The position numbers and the translations under genes were made by a program. A stretch of DNA of 23,625 nt, taken from Pseudomonadota bacterium (GTDB taxonomy: Bacteria > Pseudomonadota > Alphaproteobacteria > Caulobacterales > Caulobacteraceae). Positions 1 through 8,884 of the stretch are shown piece by piece. The stretch is from the NCBI GenBank assembly GCA_023424215.1, contig JAFAEC010000072.1:1-23625 (forward strand), in the 5' to 3' direction. The notes below the pieces were generated by a model, which was given only the letters and a program-made list of their open reading frames with translations, was not told where the DNA came from and searched no databases. Each line of letters begins with the position of its first letter. The stretch's first letter is position 1.

Positions 1-966
<966 letters not shown>

Positions 967-1222
967 TTGACTTCTGACCTAAGCATGACAGCGCCGAAGC
1001 GCCGTCTGGCATTAGTTCTACGTATTCTTGACGAGATCCCACGATCGTCGATCCGAAGACCGACTTCATGGTGTCTTTCAAAAAGACCGCAGATGTCAGT
1101 GTCGAGATAACCTCGAAGGGTTATCGCCAGGACACCGCCGCCTGCGTTTCTCTTTCCAGATCAACGATTTCAAAGACCCGGGAACCGGAGACCGGCCCCA
1201 CCGTTTAGCGCCCGGTTGCGGC
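967..1222 (-). promoter_or_regulatory. rRNA operon leader with hairpins and boxA-like stretch
   Basis: This is the presumed transcribed leader between the nearest rrn promoter and the 16S 5' end, with no credible coding sequence. A hairpin at 987-1006 has an 8-bp stem (one G-U pair) closed by a C(UUCG)G tetraloop in the minus-strand RNA. A longer stem at 1099-1135 pairs GTGTC with GACAC and, inside, GATAACC (1106-1112) with GGTTATC (1119-1125). The minus strand over 1073-1090 reads GCGGTCTTTTTGAAAGAC, loosely like a boxA antitermination signal (TGCTCTTTNA). The boxA call is weak; the hairpins are directly visible. Leader stems in rRNA operons usually serve RNase III processing or antitermination. 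Confidence 0.6.
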
Positions 1223-1231
1223 GGAGGCGGC

Positions 1232-1260
1232 GATTTAGTCGCCTCGGTTTTCCGTGTCAA
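1232..1260 (-). promoter_or_regulatory. rrn promoter P1 (nearest the 16S)
   Basis: On the minus strand, TTGACA (complement of 1255-1260) is followed after 17 bp by TAAATC (complement of 1232-1237). Read in the Caulobacter housekeeping form, it is TTGACAC, 14 bp, then ACTAAATC, one base off the GCTANAWC -10 consensus. This is the best of four similar promoters in the array and points into the 16S gene. The start is predicted around 1225, giving a leader of about 260 nt. Confidence 0.75.
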
Positions 1261-1320
1261 GCGGTTATTCCGAAGAAGAACCTCTTTTCGACGGCCCCGC
1301 CCGGAAGCGAGGGAGGCGGG

Positions 1321-1348
1321 TGTTTACCGCCTCATTTTCCTGCGTCAA
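1321..1348 (-). promoter_or_regulatory. rrn promoter P2 in tandem array
   Basis: The minus strand shows TTGACG (complement of 1343-1348), a 16-bp spacer and TAAACA (complement of 1321-1326). The -10 lies in the loop of a perfect 7-bp inverted repeat (GAGGCGG 1313-1319 / CCGCCTC 1327-1333). A second inverted repeat (GGTTCTT/AAGAACC, 1351-1371) sits 2 bp upstream of the -35, where an UP element would be. The sequence around the predicted start is very GC-rich, as in stringently controlled rRNA promoters. Confidence 0.65.
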
Positions 1349-1409
1349 GCGGTTCTTTTTGAAGAAGAACCTTTCTCAGCAGACCCGGCCCGGAAGCCAG
1401 GGAGGCGGG

Positions 1410-1437
1410 TGTTTACCGCCTCATTTTTCCGCGTCAA
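1410..1437 (-). promoter_or_regulatory. rrn promoter P3 in tandem array
   Basis: Nearly identical to P2 and exactly 89 bp further upstream. The minus strand reads TTGACG (complement of 1432-1437), 16 bp, TAAACA (complement of 1410-1415). It has the same two palindromes: GAGGCGG/CCGCCTC at 1402-1422 around the -10, and GGTTCTT/AAGAACC at 1440-1460 just upstream of the -35. Confidence 0.65.
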
Positions 1438-1499
1438 GTGGTTCTTTTTGAAGAAGAACCTTTCTCTGCGGAACCGCCCCGGAGGGCGGCGGAGGCGGC

Positions 1500-1528
1500 T
1501 CTCTAAGGAGGACCGCTCTCCGTGTCAA
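1500..1528 (-). promoter_or_regulatory. Weak fourth promoter-like unit (P4)
   Basis: TTGACA on the minus strand (complement of 1523-1528) with TAGAGA 17 bp downstream (complement of 1500-1505). It keeps the GGAGGCGG start of the unit and the 88-91 bp phase of the -35 boxes, but lacks the upstream GGTTCTT palindrome. It may be a diverged, outermost promoter copy. Confidence 0.4.
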
Positions 1529-1862
1529 CCGGGCTTTTCAGCCATTCTGCGGAGCGGAAGATCAGGACCTTCCAGACCGCAGAAAACCGCCGAGTGAAGC
1601 CGGAGGGGCTTCCCTCTGTTTCGTTTCCGACGATTCGATTGGAGCGCGGAACCTAACCAGACCGCTTCCGAAAATCAAGAGGCTTTCGCTTCTTTCTTTC
1701 CGTGGGATCGGGAGGCTTTCGTCTCCGCGGCCCCGGCGGCCGGCCCGTTTCCGAGCGAGGCGGCGATATACGCAGCGCCCTTTTCGTCCGCAACCCGATT
1801 CTGACGGTTTTCCGAACTTTCTCGCCGACTCCCGGTCGGCCATCGCGGATACGCCCGCGGCC
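1529..1862. other. Non-coding stretch between rrn promoters and CBS gene
   Basis: I see no convincing gene in these 334 bases. Visible elements are a perfect 6-bp inverted repeat GAAGCC/GGCTTC (1596-1612), a second GCCGAC/GTCGGC (1824-1840), and a direct repeat GAGGCTTTCG near 1679 and 1712. The 1824-1840 hairpin lies just past the CBS gene's stop and could end its transcript, but no T-run follows. The rest may be upstream activating sequence for the rRNA operon; this is inference. Confidence 0.5.
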
Positions 1863-2291
1863 TCAGCCCGCGGCTATATAGGTGCGCAGGGATTCCGCTT
1901 CCCGCGTCGCCTCGTCGATCTGGCACTTCACCACGTCGCCGATGGAGACGACGCCGTCGAGGCGGCCGTCCACGAGCACCGGCAGGTGACGGATCCGGCG
2001 ATCCGTCATGCGCTGCATGAGCTCCCCCACCGACTCGCCCGGCGCGGCGAACACCACTTCCGACGTCATATAGTCCGAGACGGGCCGCGACAGGGCCGCC
2101 TGGCCCCCGCGGGCGACTGCGCGAACCACGTCGCGTTCGGACAGGACGCCCACGACCCGATCGCCGGCGCAGACGATCACGGCCCCCACGCTGCGGCGCT
2201 CCAGCTCCGCACAGGCTTCGGCGAGCGGCAGCTCCGGAGCCACCGACCACACCGCATGTCCCTTGCCCTTGAGAATCTCGGCGACCAGCAT
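1863..2291 (-). CDS. CBS-domain protein
   Basis: A 142-residue protein made almost entirely of a pair of CBS domains (a Bateman module): the first spans about residues 10-60 with VVGVLSERDVVR at 46-57, the second about 73-125 with RRIRHLPVLVDG and LDGVVSIGDVVK (111-122). Such stand-alone modules bind adenine nucleotides or similar ligands and regulate a partner; no partner is evident here. There is no signal peptide or membrane segment, so it should be cytosolic. The ATG start is supported by AGAGGAG about 6 nt upstream. It follows the rhomboid gene on the same strand with a 48-bp gap and may share its transcript. The family call is firm, the specific role unknown. Confidence 0.9.
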   Translation of the reverse strand: MLVAEILKGKGHAVWSVAPELPLAEACAELERRSVGAVIVCAGDRVVGVLSERDVVRAVARGGQAALSRPVSDYMTSEVVFAAPGESVGELMQRMTDRRIRHLPVLVDGRLDGVVSIGDVVKCQIDEATREAESLRTYIAAG

Positions 2292-2339
2292 GGCGGCTCC
2301 TCTCCCGTCGTCGGGAACGGCCGCGGACCGGGCCGCTCT

Positions 2340-2990
2340 TCAGCCGTGAGGGTCGCCCAGATCGGCGGACGAATCAAATGACCGCGTGCTGGCGCCCCAC
2401 AGGCGCGTCCAGGGACCGATCATCAGCAGGCCGAACAGATAGCCGAAGGCGTGGGCCTCCCAGGCGATGGCGACGCCTTCCATCCCGGGCGCAAGGCCGA
2501 TCAGCCCCGTGGCCGCGTTCACCAGCATCAGCGCAGCCGTCGTGGTGAGCACGCGTCGGTCCGTCAGGGAGCGAAGACGCCCGTTCCGTCGTCCCAGGAG
2601 CCGGATCGCGGCGCCCATCAGCCCGAACACGGCCCCGGAGGCCCCGCCCAACGGGGCTTCGCTGCCGAGGTGAACCAGGCCGTAGCCGAGAGCGGCGACG
2701 ACGCCGCACGCAATATACAGGAGGATGAAACCGGCGGCCCCGCGCAGGCCCGGCATGAGGCGGGCGACGGGCGGGCCGAAAGCGAGGGCGCCGACGGCGT
2801 TCATCGCCGCGTGCGCCCAGTTGGCGTGGAGGAACATCGCCGTCAGCAGTCCCGGCCACCATCCGCCGGAGACGAGCGAGGCCGGCCGGAACGCGAACAT
2901 CTGGACAGCCTCTGGCAGCCAGACCTGCAGCAGATAGAGCGACGGGATCGACGCCGCGACCAGCACCGACACCGCCGGCGCGTTGAACAT
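2340..2990 (-). CDS. Rhomboid family intramembrane serine protease
   Basis: A 216-residue polytopic membrane protein. The catalytic serine lies in GASGAVFG (GxSG motif, around residue 138) and the catalytic histidine in the late helix AHAFGYLFG. The HANWAHAAMN stretch matches the conserved histidine/asparagine region of rhomboid helix 2 (HxxxN). About six hydrophobic helices are visible, the usual rhomboid core. These enzymes cleave transmembrane substrates within the membrane; the substrate cannot be deduced. The first start is the ATG, but its purine-rich GAGAGG directly abuts the codon, so spacing is poor. The reading frame stays open about 30 codons upstream without ATG, GTG or TTG, so an unusual CTG start is possible. 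The C-terminal tail after the last helix is short and polar. Confidence 0.93.
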   Translation of the reverse strand: MFNAPAVSVLVAASIPSLYLLQVWLPEAVQMFAFRPASLVSGGWWPGLLTAMFLHANWAHAAMNAVGALAFGPPVARLMPGLRGAAGFILLYIACGVVAALGYGLVHLGSEAPLGGASGAVFGLMGAAIRLLGRRNGRLRSLTDRRVLTTTAALMLVNAATGLIGLAPGMEGVAIAWEAHAFGYLFGLLMIGPWTRLWGASTRSFDSSADLGDPHG

Positions 2991-3151
2991 CCTCTCGTCG
3001 GCAGGCTGGGTCAGCTGGAGGCCCCGGAAACGTCGCAGGTCATTGATCTGGCGAGCAACTGCGTCTCTGGCAAGCGCTTCTTAATAACCATGATCCAGAT
3101 TGGCACGCAGGGTCCTTAGCGGGCCGTAAACCGTACCAACCGGAGGGGCGC

Positions 3152-3580
3152 ATGTCCGCCACGACACTGACCGGGACCGCGGCGATGATCGCCGTGCTCG
3201 TCATCCCGGCCGCGGCCGCCGCCCAGTCCGCCGGCAGCACCGGCATGGGCGCCTACCAGGCGGGCTACGGCGGCTCGCGATACACCACCGCCCGGCCCCA
3301 GACCGGGTCGACGCGCGACGAGAACGGCAACCGCCTCATCGTCAACGGGCTGATCCAGTCCGGCGCCAGCGCCTACTCGAGCACGTCCGGCGGCGTCTCC
3401 TCCAGCTTCAGCGGGGCGGGAGGGAGCGGCACGACGATAGGGGGCTCGACCGCCATCGGCAACAACCTGAACGTGGTCGTCCAGGGCAACCACAACACGG
3501 TCATCGTCAACTCCCGCCAGACCAACAACGGCGACGTCACGGCCGGAACGAACCTCAACGCCACTCCGAGGCGCCCATGA
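3152..3580 (+). CDS. hfaA: Holdfast anchor protein HfaA
   Basis: A 142-residue secreted protein with a signal peptide (residues 1-25, cleavage after AAAAQ). The C-terminal part has curlin-like composition: GNNLNVVVQGNHNTVIVN (103-120) then QTNNGD (123-128), an alternating N/V/Q pattern like a CsgA repeat. In Caulobacter, HfaA, HfaB and HfaD tether the polysaccharide holdfast to the cell pole; HfaA forms stable multimers on the surface. Identification rests on the repeat, the size and the hfaB-hfaD neighbours in the known order. The start has a strong GGAGG about 7 nt upstream. The stop overlaps the hfaB start by four bases (ATGA), indicating translational coupling. The middle is Gly/Ser-rich low-complexity sequence. 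Confidence 0.88.
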   Translation: MSATTLTGTAAMIAVLVIPAAAAAQSAGSTGMGAYQAGYGGSRYTTARPQTGSTRDENGNRLIVNGLIQSGASAYSSTSGGVSSSFSGAGGSGTTIGGSTAIGNNLNVVVQGNHNTVIVNSRQTNNGDVTAGTNLNATPRRP

Positions 3581-4593
3581 TCCCCGGTACGTTCCCCCAT
3601 CGCCTGAAGGGCGCCGCCGCCGTCTGCGGGGTCGCGGCCCTGCTGACCGGTTGCATTTCGTCCTCGGCCAGCCCCCAGGGCACCTATGCGGCGCCGATCG
3701 GCAATGCGCCCGTGATCGCCAACCCGACCCCCTACTCCGCCGCCCTGTACTGCATGGCGGACTACGCCCGCCGCTATAACCTGCCCTCGCCGCGCATCGC
3801 GGTCGGCCGGATCAGCGACTACACCGGCACGGTGTCGGCCGACGGCGGCAGGCAGATCACGGGCGGCGCCTCGCTGATGGCCATGACGGCCCTCGCCAAG
3901 TCGGGCGCGCGCATCGTCGAACGCTACGACACCTCGGTTTCCGAGATGGAGCTGCGCTACGCCAACAACCGGCTGATCGGCGACGAGGGCGCGGGCGGCG
4001 CGGACGACGTCCAGTACCGCCGCATCCTGGCCGGCTCGGTCCCGGGGACCGACTTCTATATCATCGGCGGCATCACCGAGGTGAACTACAACATCCGGTC
4101 GGGCGGCTTCGACATGGCCGCCGGGCAGGTCGAGACGGACACCCCGCTGTCGACGGCCTTCTCGGGGAAGGCCTTCGTGATGAACGTGGCCATCGACCTG
4201 AGGCTGGTGCAGACCACGACGCTGGAGGTGGTCGACGTCATCTCCTACCAGAAGCAGATCATCGGCCGCGAGATCTCGGCCGGGGTGTTCGACTTCCTGA
4301 ACGGCAACGTCTTCGACATCTCCGCCGGCGAAGGCGGGCTGGAGCCGGTCCAGTTGGCGGTTCGCGCCCTGATCGAGCGCGCCACCGTGGAGTTCATGGC
4401 CAACCTGTACGGCGCCCCGGGGCCGGAGATCTGCCTTTCGGCCGGTCCTGACCCGCTGGGCGGCACGGTCGGCCCGACCGGCGGCTATTATCCCGCCTAC
4501 CCCAACACGGATACGAACAATGGCGAAACCCGCGCGGATCCGTCTCGCTGGCACGATCGCCGCGACGGCGCTGTGCGCCGCAGCCGCTACTGA
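3577..4593 (+). CDS. hfaB: Holdfast anchor secretion lipoprotein HfaB (CsgG-like)
   Basis: A 338-residue outer-membrane lipoprotein with signal peptide and lipobox LLTGC (lipidated Cys26). The body resembles CsgG, the curli secretion pore: RIAVGRISDYTG, then AKSGARIVERYD near 110 and FYIIGGITEVNYNI, matching the CsgG core that builds the barrel. HfaB is known to be needed for secretion and stability of HfaA and HfaD. The gene starts inside the hfaA stop (ATGA overlap) and its last 74 bases overlap hfaD, so all three are likely translated from one message. The C-terminal region (residues ~275-338) is Gly/Pro-rich and probably flexible. No truncation is seen. Confidence 0.9.
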   Translation: MIPGTFPHRLKGAAAVCGVAALLTGCISSSASPQGTYAAPIGNAPVIANPTPYSAALYCMADYARRYNLPSPRIAVGRISDYTGTVSADGGRQITGGASLMAMTALAKSGARIVERYDTSVSEMELRYANNRLIGDEGAGGADDVQYRRILAGSVPGTDFYIIGGITEVNYNIRSGGFDMAAGQVETDTPLSTAFSGKAFVMNVAIDLRLVQTTTLEVVDVISYQKQIIGREISAGVFDFLNGNVFDISAGEGGLEPVQLAVRALIERATVEFMANLYGAPGPEICLSAGPDPLGGTVGPTGGYYPAYPNTDTNNGETRADPSRWHDRRDGAVRRSRY

Positions 4594-5773
4594 GGCTGCC
4601 GCGCAGACGCCCCCGCAGGACTCGCTTGTTCTGAACGAGCAGCTCCAGCTGGGCGACGTCTTCTCGCACCAGACGATCAACGTCGTCGATGCGCAGGATC
4701 AGGTCACCGTCGAGACCTCGGCCTACGGCAACTCCGCCTCGGGCGCCGTCGAGAACGGCTCGATCACCGTTCAATCCGATCAGGAGATGCACGGGGACGC
4801 CACTGCCCGTTCCGATGTCGCCCTCGGGGGCGACACCTGGGGCGAGGTCAACGTCAGCACCCAGGCCGGCGGAAACTATCTGGCGGTCAGCGCCTATGAC
4901 GCCGATCTGACCACGGACGCGGTCCAGTCGAACGCCGGTGGTCTGGTCAGTGCGGTCAGCGAGGTCGGGAATTCGGCGGCGCGCCTGCACGCGGGCGGGA
5001 ACGTGGGCGCCTCGGCCATCTCCAACACCGTCGCCCTGTATGGCGAGGGCTCGCTCCTCCAGGGCGATATCGACCAGACGAACTCGGCCACCGTCCGCTC
5101 CTTCAGCCGCGTGCAGAGCCAGTACATACCTGCCGGCGCGGCCGTCACCGCCGAGTCGGTCGGAAACGCCGTCGCCGCCACCAGCGGACAAACCTCGGGG
5201 CAGGACCTGTCGATCGTCCAGTCCTCGACGGGCGCCTTCCTCGAAGCCGACGCCAGCGCCAACGCCGGAAACGCCTGGGACCTGGCGGCCCGCGCCCGCG
5301 CCACCGCCAACCAGGCGGTTCTATACAATCAGGGCGGGTCAGTGGTCGTCGCGTCGGACCAGACCAACACCGCCTTCGTCCGCGCCGCCGCCCTGACCAC
5401 CGCCTATGACTATGGTCGGGCCGAGGCCTACGCCCGCGGCGCCGCCAACGAGGTCTCGGTGGGCAATAACGACATCTATGTCGAGATCGACAACAATCAG
5501 TTCAACGCCGGGGGCGTGGACGTCAGCGCCACCTTCTCCGGAACCAACGGCTACGACGTCTATGTCGGGGCCGACGCGGTGGGCAACGCGGCCACCGGCT
5601 ACGCCTGTTCGGAATGCCCCGGCTACATCGAGGCGACCAACGTCCAGACGAACGAAGGCGACATCACGGCCCAGAGCTCGGTCACGGTCGCCGGCTCCAA
5701 CCGGGCGGTGATCAGCGGCGCCAATGCGGTCGGAAACTCGGCCAGCTTCTACGTCTCGCGACCCGCACATTAA
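4520..5773 (+). CDS. hfaD: Holdfast anchor surface protein HfaD
   Basis: A 417-residue secreted protein with a signal peptide (about residues 1-29, ending ATEAAAQ). It is rich in Ala, Asn, Ser, Thr, Val and Gln and contains a recurring GN[SA]-type motif: AYGNSAS (68-74), EVGNSAA (148-154), SVGNAVA (213-219), AVGNAAT (353-359), AVGNSAS (403-409), with strand-like stretches containing QTN or QSN between. This suggests a repetitive beta fold that polymerises or stacks, related in style to curlin. HfaD is the surface-exposed part of the holdfast anchor in Caulobacter. The start lies 74 bases inside hfaB in another frame and has only a weak ribosome site, consistent with coupling. The one CSEC pair (362-366 region) is the only cysteine cluster in the mature protein. 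Confidence 0.85.
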   Translation: MAKPARIRLAGTIAATALCAAAATEAAAQTPPQDSLVLNEQLQLGDVFSHQTINVVDAQDQVTVETSAYGNSASGAVENGSITVQSDQEMHGDATARSDVALGGDTWGEVNVSTQAGGNYLAVSAYDADLTTDAVQSNAGGLVSAVSEVGNSAARLHAGGNVGASAISNTVALYGEGSLLQGDIDQTNSATVRSFSRVQSQYIPAGAAVTAESVGNAVAATSGQTSGQDLSIVQSSTGAFLEADASANAGNAWDLAARARATANQAVLYNQGGSVVVASDQTNTAFVRAAALTTAYDYGRAEAYARGAANEVSVGNNDIYVEIDNNQFNAGGVDVSATFSGTNGYDVYVGADAVGNAATGYACSECPGYIEATNVQTNEGDITAQSSVTVAGSNRAVISGANAVGNSASFYVSRPAH

Positions 5774-5905
5774 ACTTCCGTAACTTGAGCCTCCCAACCG
5801 CTCGCAGAAAGGTTGTGCGGGGCGTCGGCGTTTTCGAATGGGTTCGCGGTCCTTCCTGTTTCCCGCGCGATGCGCTCCGGCGCGCGCCCTTCGGAGTGAC
5901 CGCTG

Positions 5906-8758
5906 ATGCGATCCGCCCGCCTTCTGCTGCTCGCCGCCGCCTCGTTTTCCGTCCTCACGGCGGCCGCGCCCGCGCTGGCCCAGTCCCAGGTCCAGCCGTC
6001 CGATCCGTGGGCGCAGGCCAGCAGCGACATCCCGGCGGACTCAAATGTGCGTTTCGGCGTCCTGCCCAACGGCATGCAGTACGCGATCCTGCGCAACGCC
6101 ACCCCGCCCGGTCAGGCCTCGTTCCGCCTGCGCATCGACGCCGGTTCGCTGATGGAGAACGAGGACCAGCTCGGACTGGCCCACTTCATGGAGCACATGG
6201 CCTTCAACGGGACCACCAACGTCCCCGAGAACGACCTGCTGCGCATCCTCGAGCGCCTGGGGCTGGCCTTCGGCGCGGACACCAACGCCTTCACCAGCTT
6301 CGACCAGACCGTCTACATGCTGGAGCTGCCGCGCACGAACGACGAGACTGTCGACACCAGCCTGCACATCATGCGCGAGCAGGTCTCGGAGGCGCTGATG
6401 GCGGCCGACGCGGTGGACGCCGAGCGCGGCGTGATCGAGGGCGAGGAGCGGCTTCGCAACACGCCCGGCCTGCGCTCGATCAAGGCCCAGCTTGCCCTGC
6501 TGGCTCCGGGACAGCGCATTTCGCAGCGCCTGCCGATCGGCGACCTGACCATTATCCGCACCGCGCCGCGCGACCGCTTCGTGGAATTCTATGACGCCTA
6601 CTACCGTCCGTCCCGCGCGACCTTCGTCGCCGTCGGCGACTTCGACGTCGACGTCATGGAGGGCAAGATCCGCGGCGCCTTCGAGAGCTGGGAGCCGCGC
6701 GCCGCCGACGGGCCGGAACCGGATCTCGGCACGGTGGCCCCGCGCGAACCGGAAACCCGCATTCTCGTGGAGCCCGGCATCCAGTCGTCGATCCAGCTCA
6801 ACTGGATCCGCAATCCCGAGAGCGACCCCGACACCGTGGCCGAACGGCGGGAAGACCTGATCCGCGGCCTCGGCGTCGCCGTTCTCAATCGCCGCCTCGG
6901 CGAGATCGCCCGCACCGACAACCCGCCCTTCTCCTCCGCGGGCGGAGGGGAAGCGACCCTGGCGGAGAGCCTGGATATCGCCACGGTGACGGCCCAGTTC
7001 GCGCCCGGCGAATGGAAGCGGGCTCTCGAGTCGGTCGAACAGGAGCAACGTCGCCTGGTCGAGTACGGGGTATCCGAGGCCGAACTGCAGCGGGAAGTCA
7101 CGGCCGTCCGCACCGCGCTCGAGAACGCGGTCGCCGGCGCGGCCACGCGGCGCACCCCGCAACTCGCCGGCCAGCTGGTCAACGCCGTCAACGAGAAAGA
7201 CGTGTTCAGCGACCCGCAGACGAATCTCGACCTGTTCAACGCCGCCGTCGAAGGCCTGACCGCTGCCGAGGTGAGCGAGGCGGTCAAGGGCGTGTTCCAG
7301 GGCGAAGGCCCGCTGGCCCTGCTGGTCACGCCCGTCGAGATCGAGGGCGGCGAGGCGGCCGTGACGGCCGCGCTCGAAGCCTCACGTCAGGTTCCGGTCG
7401 TCGCTCCGGCGGCCCAGGCCGAGCTGGAATGGCCCTACACCGCCTTCGGCGAGCCGGGCGTGGTCACCGAAAGGCGCGAGATCGCCGAACTGGGCGCAAC
7501 CGTGGTGACCTTCGCCAACGGGGTGCGCCTGACCGTGAAGCCGACCGACTTCCGCGAGGAGCAGATCTTCGTCAGGGTGCAAACCGGCATCGGGGAGCAG
7601 GGAATCAGCCCGAACCGCGCCGATCCGCAGTTGCTGGCGTCGCAGATCGTGCCGCCGGGCGGCCTCGGACGTCTCACCTTCGACGAGCTGAGTCGGGTGC
7701 TCAATGGCCGCATCTATTCCACCGGTTTCGGCGTCGAGGGCGACAGCTACCAGCTGTCGGGCGCGACCCGGCCTGAGGATCTGGCGCTACAGACCCAGGT
7801 GCTGGCGGCCTACCTGACGGATCCCGGCCTGCGTCCGGCTCCGCTGCAACTCATCAAGTCGGTCTTCCCGCAGCAGATCGACCAGCTGATGGCGACCCCC
7901 GGCGGCGCCTTCCTGATCCAGGGCTCCGGGCTGCTGGCCAGCGGCGACAAGCGGCAGAGCCTTCCGTCTCGGGAGGAGGTCGCCGGCTGGACCATCGAGG
8001 ACCTTCGCGCCGGCGTGACCGGCGGACTGGCGTCGGGGCCGATCGACATCGTCATGGTCGGCGACCTCACCGTCGAGGATGCGATCGCCGCCGTGGCGCC
8101 GACCTTCGGCGCCCTGCCCGCCCGCGGTCCGGATCCGCAGCCGGCGCCGGGCGCGTCGGAACTGAAGTTCCCCGCCCCGACGGCCGAGCCGGTTCGACTG
8201 ACCCACAACGGACCCGCCGAACAGGCGCTGGCCTACATCGCATGGCCGACGACCGATGCGGTCGGCGACCGCACCGAGGCCCGCCGCGCGTCCATCCTCG
8301 CCGAGGTGCTGAAACTGCGGGTGCTCGAGGAGATTCGCGAACGTCAGGCCCTGGCCTATTCGCCCGGCGTGCGGGCCAGCGCGTCCGACGTCTACGAGGA
8401 CTACGGCTCGATCTCGATCCAGGCGGAGACGGCGGCGGACAAGCTCGACGCCTTCTACGCCGCGGTGGAATCGATCATCGCCTCCCTCCGCGACGCGCCG
8501 CCGAGCGAGGATGAGCTGAATCGCGCCCGACTGCCGGTCATCGAATCGCTGCGCCGCAGCCAGGCCGGCAACGAATACTGGCTGGCGCAACTGGCGGACG
8601 TGGCCGACCAGCCCTCCGAGGTCGAGCAGACGCTCACCCACATCTCGGACCTCGAAGCGATCACCCCGGCCGACATCCAGGCCCTGGCGCGGCAGTACCT
8701 ACGCCCGGATACTGCCTGGCGCGCGGTCGTGGTCTCGACGCAAGCCGCGGCGGAATAA
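5906..8758 (+). CDS. Periplasmic M16 family zinc metallopeptidase
   Basis: A 950-residue protein with a signal peptide (1-26, ALAQ) and two M16 (insulinase/pitrilysin) halves. The first half holds the inverted zinc motif HFMEH at 93-97; a third ligand is expected about 76 residues later and Glu173 (AERGVIEGEE) fits. The second half, from about 510 on, lacks HxxEH and is the usual inactive partner domain; it contains the M16 C-terminal signature ERQALAYSPGV. The length fits the ~930-960-residue two-domain family widespread in Proteobacteria, where members degrade peptides in the periplasm. It sits 132 bp after hfaD on the same strand and may be expressed separately. A hairpin follows the stop codon. 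Confidence 0.93.
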   Translation: MRSARLLLLAAASFSVLTAAAPALAQSQVQPSDPWAQASSDIPADSNVRFGVLPNGMQYAILRNATPPGQASFRLRIDAGSLMENEDQLGLAHFMEHMAFNGTTNVPENDLLRILERLGLAFGADTNAFTSFDQTVYMLELPRTNDETVDTSLHIMREQVSEALMAADAVDAERGVIEGEERLRNTPGLRSIKAQLALLAPGQRISQRLPIGDLTIIRTAPRDRFVEFYDAYYRPSRATFVAVGDFDVDVMEGKIRGAFESWEPRAADGPEPDLGTVAPREPETRILVEPGIQSSIQLNWIRNPESDPDTVAERREDLIRGLGVAVLNRRLGEIARTDNPPFSSAGGGEATLAESLDIATVTAQFAPGEWKRALESVEQEQRRLVEYGVSEAELQREVTAVRTALENAVAGAATRRTPQLAGQLVNAVNEKDVFSDPQTNLDLFNAAVEGLTAAEVSEAVKGVFQGEGPLALLVTPVEIEGGEAAVTAALEASRQVPVVAPAAQAELEWPYTAFGEPGVVTERREIAELGATVVTFANGVRLTVKPTDFREEQIFVRVQTGIGEQGISPNRADPQLLASQIVPPGGLGRLTFDELSRVLNGRIYSTGFGVEGDSYQLSGATRPEDLALQTQVLAAYLTDPGLRPAPLQLIKSVFPQQIDQLMATPGGAFLIQGSGLLASGDKRQSLPSREEVAGWTIEDLRAGVTGGLASGPIDIVMVGDLTVEDAIAAVAPTFGALPARGPDPQPAPGASELKFPAPTAEPVRLTHNGPAEQALAYIAWPTTDAVGDRTEARRASILAEVLKLRVLEEIRERQALAYSPGVRASASDVYEDYGSISIQAETAADKLDAFYAAVESIIASLRDAPPSEDELNRARLPVIESLRRSQAGNEYWLAQLADVADQPSEVEQTLTHISDLEAITPADIQALARQYLRPDTAWRAVVVSTQAAAE

Positions 8759-8760
8759 GT

Positions 8761-8794
8761 GAAAAAAGGCCCCGGTCCCTTTCGGGCCGGGGCC
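8761..8794 (-). terminator. Rho-independent terminator between convergent genes
   Basis: An 8-bp stem GGCCCCGG (8768-8775) / CCGGGGCC (8787-8794) with an inner CCC/GGG pair. On the minus strand the stem is followed by TTTTTTC (complement of 8761-8767), an ideal intrinsic terminator for the leftward gene ending at 8885. On the plus strand the stem starts just after the M16 stop but lacks a T-run, so it is a weaker terminator in that direction. Confidence 0.85.
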
Positions 8795-8884
8795 AGTCGC
8801 TTCTCAGGAACGTCGACGAAAGCCGACGGCCTCATACTGCGCACCTGCATCTGACGTTGGGCTGAACGGCGCGTTCGCCGCGGT

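Larger units (their letters stand above)
1223..1490 (-). repeat. Tandem ~89-bp repeats carrying rrn promoters
   Basis: Three units begin at 1223, 1312 and 1401 with an 89-bp period; each starts GGAGGCGG and contains a CGTCAA/TGTCAA -35 complement. Units 2 and 3 differ at only a few positions over their first ~66 bases; unit 1 is more diverged. A partial fourth unit starts near 1491. The conserved part is the promoter and its upstream palindrome, while unit tails drift, which fits selection for promoter copies after tandem duplication. Confidence 0.85.

Noticed and set aside
1028..1597. Arg/Phe-rich open frame with internal repeats over the rrn upstream region
   Set aside because: Its repeats are the translation of the promoter units; no ribosome site, and the DNA is explained by tandem promoters on the other strand.
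1824..1840. Intrinsic terminator after the CBS gene
   Set aside because: There is a perfect 6-bp stem but no T-run on the minus strand; kept only as a note.
3101..3130. TGGCAC (3101-3106) as a sigma-54 -24 element, and TTAG-N7-TAAA (3116-3130) as a CtrA box before hfaA
   Set aside because: The -12 GC is missing for sigma-54. The CtrA-like site has two mismatches and lies so close to the start that it would give an almost leaderless transcript.
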